A stretch of 64,000 bases of DNA from CALMKX01 sp036274895 (GTDB lineage: Bacteria > Acidobacteriota > Thermoanaerobaculia > Multivoradales > SZUA-115): NCBI GenBank assembly GCA_036274895.1, contig DASUEU010000040.1, forward strand, positions 1-64,000, read 5' to 3'. The position numbers and the translations under genes are program-made. Under the pieces are notes generated by a model. It had not been told where the DNA came from, searched no databases, and saw only the letters and a program-made list of their open reading frames with translations. The first letter of the stretch is position 1; the number at the start of each line of letters is the position of its first letter. Shown here piece by piece: positions 63,769-64,000 of the stretch.

Positions 63769-64000
63769 GTGTACGTCCCCTACGACCTCTCCCGCGTCAA
63801 GGTCCTGGACCTTTCCCAGAACTTCTCGATGAACTCGCCGTCGTTCGCCTTCTACGAAGGGCCGACGGTCAAATGGGTCAAGCGTCTGGCCTTTGAGGGG
63901 GTGAACGCCCAGTTCATCTCCACCACCAACCACATCGCCACCCACCTCGACTCGCCGATCCACTTCTACGATCCCGGGCCGGACATCGCCGGCATCCCGA
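63769..64000 (+). CDS. Cyclase-family (KynB-like) hydrolase, 5' part only
   Basis: The first 77 codons of a gene that runs off the window. GGAGG ends six bases before a GTG start. The protein shows 'VLDLSQNFSMNSPSFAFYEG' and the metal-binding HxxTHxD site of the cyclase family (NHIATHLDSPIHF), which includes kynurenine formamidase, isatin hydrolase and related amide/ester hydrolases. In gene order it follows the FdrA/DUF1116 operon after the toxin-antitoxin island, and cyclase-family hydrolases are plausible members of ureide or N-heterocycle pathways. The link is an inference from position. Confidence 0.85.
   Translation, partial: MYVPYDLSRVKVLDLSQNFSMNSPSFAFYEGPTVKWVKRLAFEGVNAQFISTTNHIATHLDSPIHFYDPGPDIAGIP

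Overview
The window looks like a chromosomal segment of a very GC-rich, heterotrophic Gram-negative bacterium, most likely an Acidobacteriota member of the Thermoanaerobaculia/Holophagae type. This placement is an inference. It rests on Sec-exported surface proteins with IPTL-like C-terminal tails, a large ELWxxDGTxxGT-repeat protein ending in a duplicated 'FWFF...NPSG...DTxAF' domain, a DGFETGDTSVW tail on a subtilase, and a MoxR/DUF58/DUF4129/RDD/SpoIIM operon. Coding density is high and no gene-free stretch exceeds 300 bases. I saw no rRNA, tRNA or CRISPR array.

Layout. 0.1-2.6 kb (minus): exported matrixin-like protease and a small exported partner. 2.8-5.4 kb: a SahR-type ArsR/methyltransferase-fold regulator translationally coupled to ahcY, with promoter and inverted-repeat operator visible. 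5.5-15 kb: subtilase, FAD monooxygenase, flavin reductase plus Ada alkylation response, APC permease, AarF/UbiB kinase-like protein and an exported serine hydrolase. 15.3-22.2 kb: a 1275-residue PPC/P-domain/DUF11 surface protein with tandem DNA repeats and a strong terminator, a secreted alpha/beta hydrolase, and rarA. 22.3-30 kb: extracytoplasmic thiol-redox genes (DsbD, an exported WCGWC thioredoxin, a TlpA-like protein), an IPTL-like surface protein and an MMPL/RND transporter. 30.3-33.7 kb: secreted unknown, Coa1-like membrane protein, and a single-chain aconitase-family enzyme with the swivel domain first. 34-40.7 kb: seven-gene MoxR operon whose genes mostly overlap. 40.7-44.3 kb: Uma2 nuclease, two-cupin protein, then a lower-GC 4-TM protein/HAD phosphatase pair and a Phd-VapC module.

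44.4-49.6 kb: a RhaD-like aldolase/SDR fusion in an operon with an orphan LsrF, a membrane-anchored toroid protein, a SPOR protein and a decayed antitoxin gene. 49.7-55 kb: a 1227-residue repeat surface protein and a second subtilase of proteinase K type. 55.2-60.8 kb: an overlapping catabolic operon of Mo-hydroxylase FAD and 2Fe-2S subunits (no Mo subunit seen), amidase, FdrA and DUF1116. 60.9-63.65 kb: an accessory island of two VapBC-like modules flanking a frameshifted HEPN gene. At the right edge a cyclase-family gene begins; it may belong functionally with the catabolic operon.

Cross-cutting signals. A palindromic repeat family with a GCCCCTACGG core sits between convergent genes and supplies stop codons. 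A 21-24 bp near-palindrome is embedded in three coding sequences. Many genes appear leaderless, with a -10 box 6-10 bases before the start codon. The best candidate for an undescribed system is the FdrA/DUF1116/amidase/Mo-hydroxylase-fragment/cyclase set.
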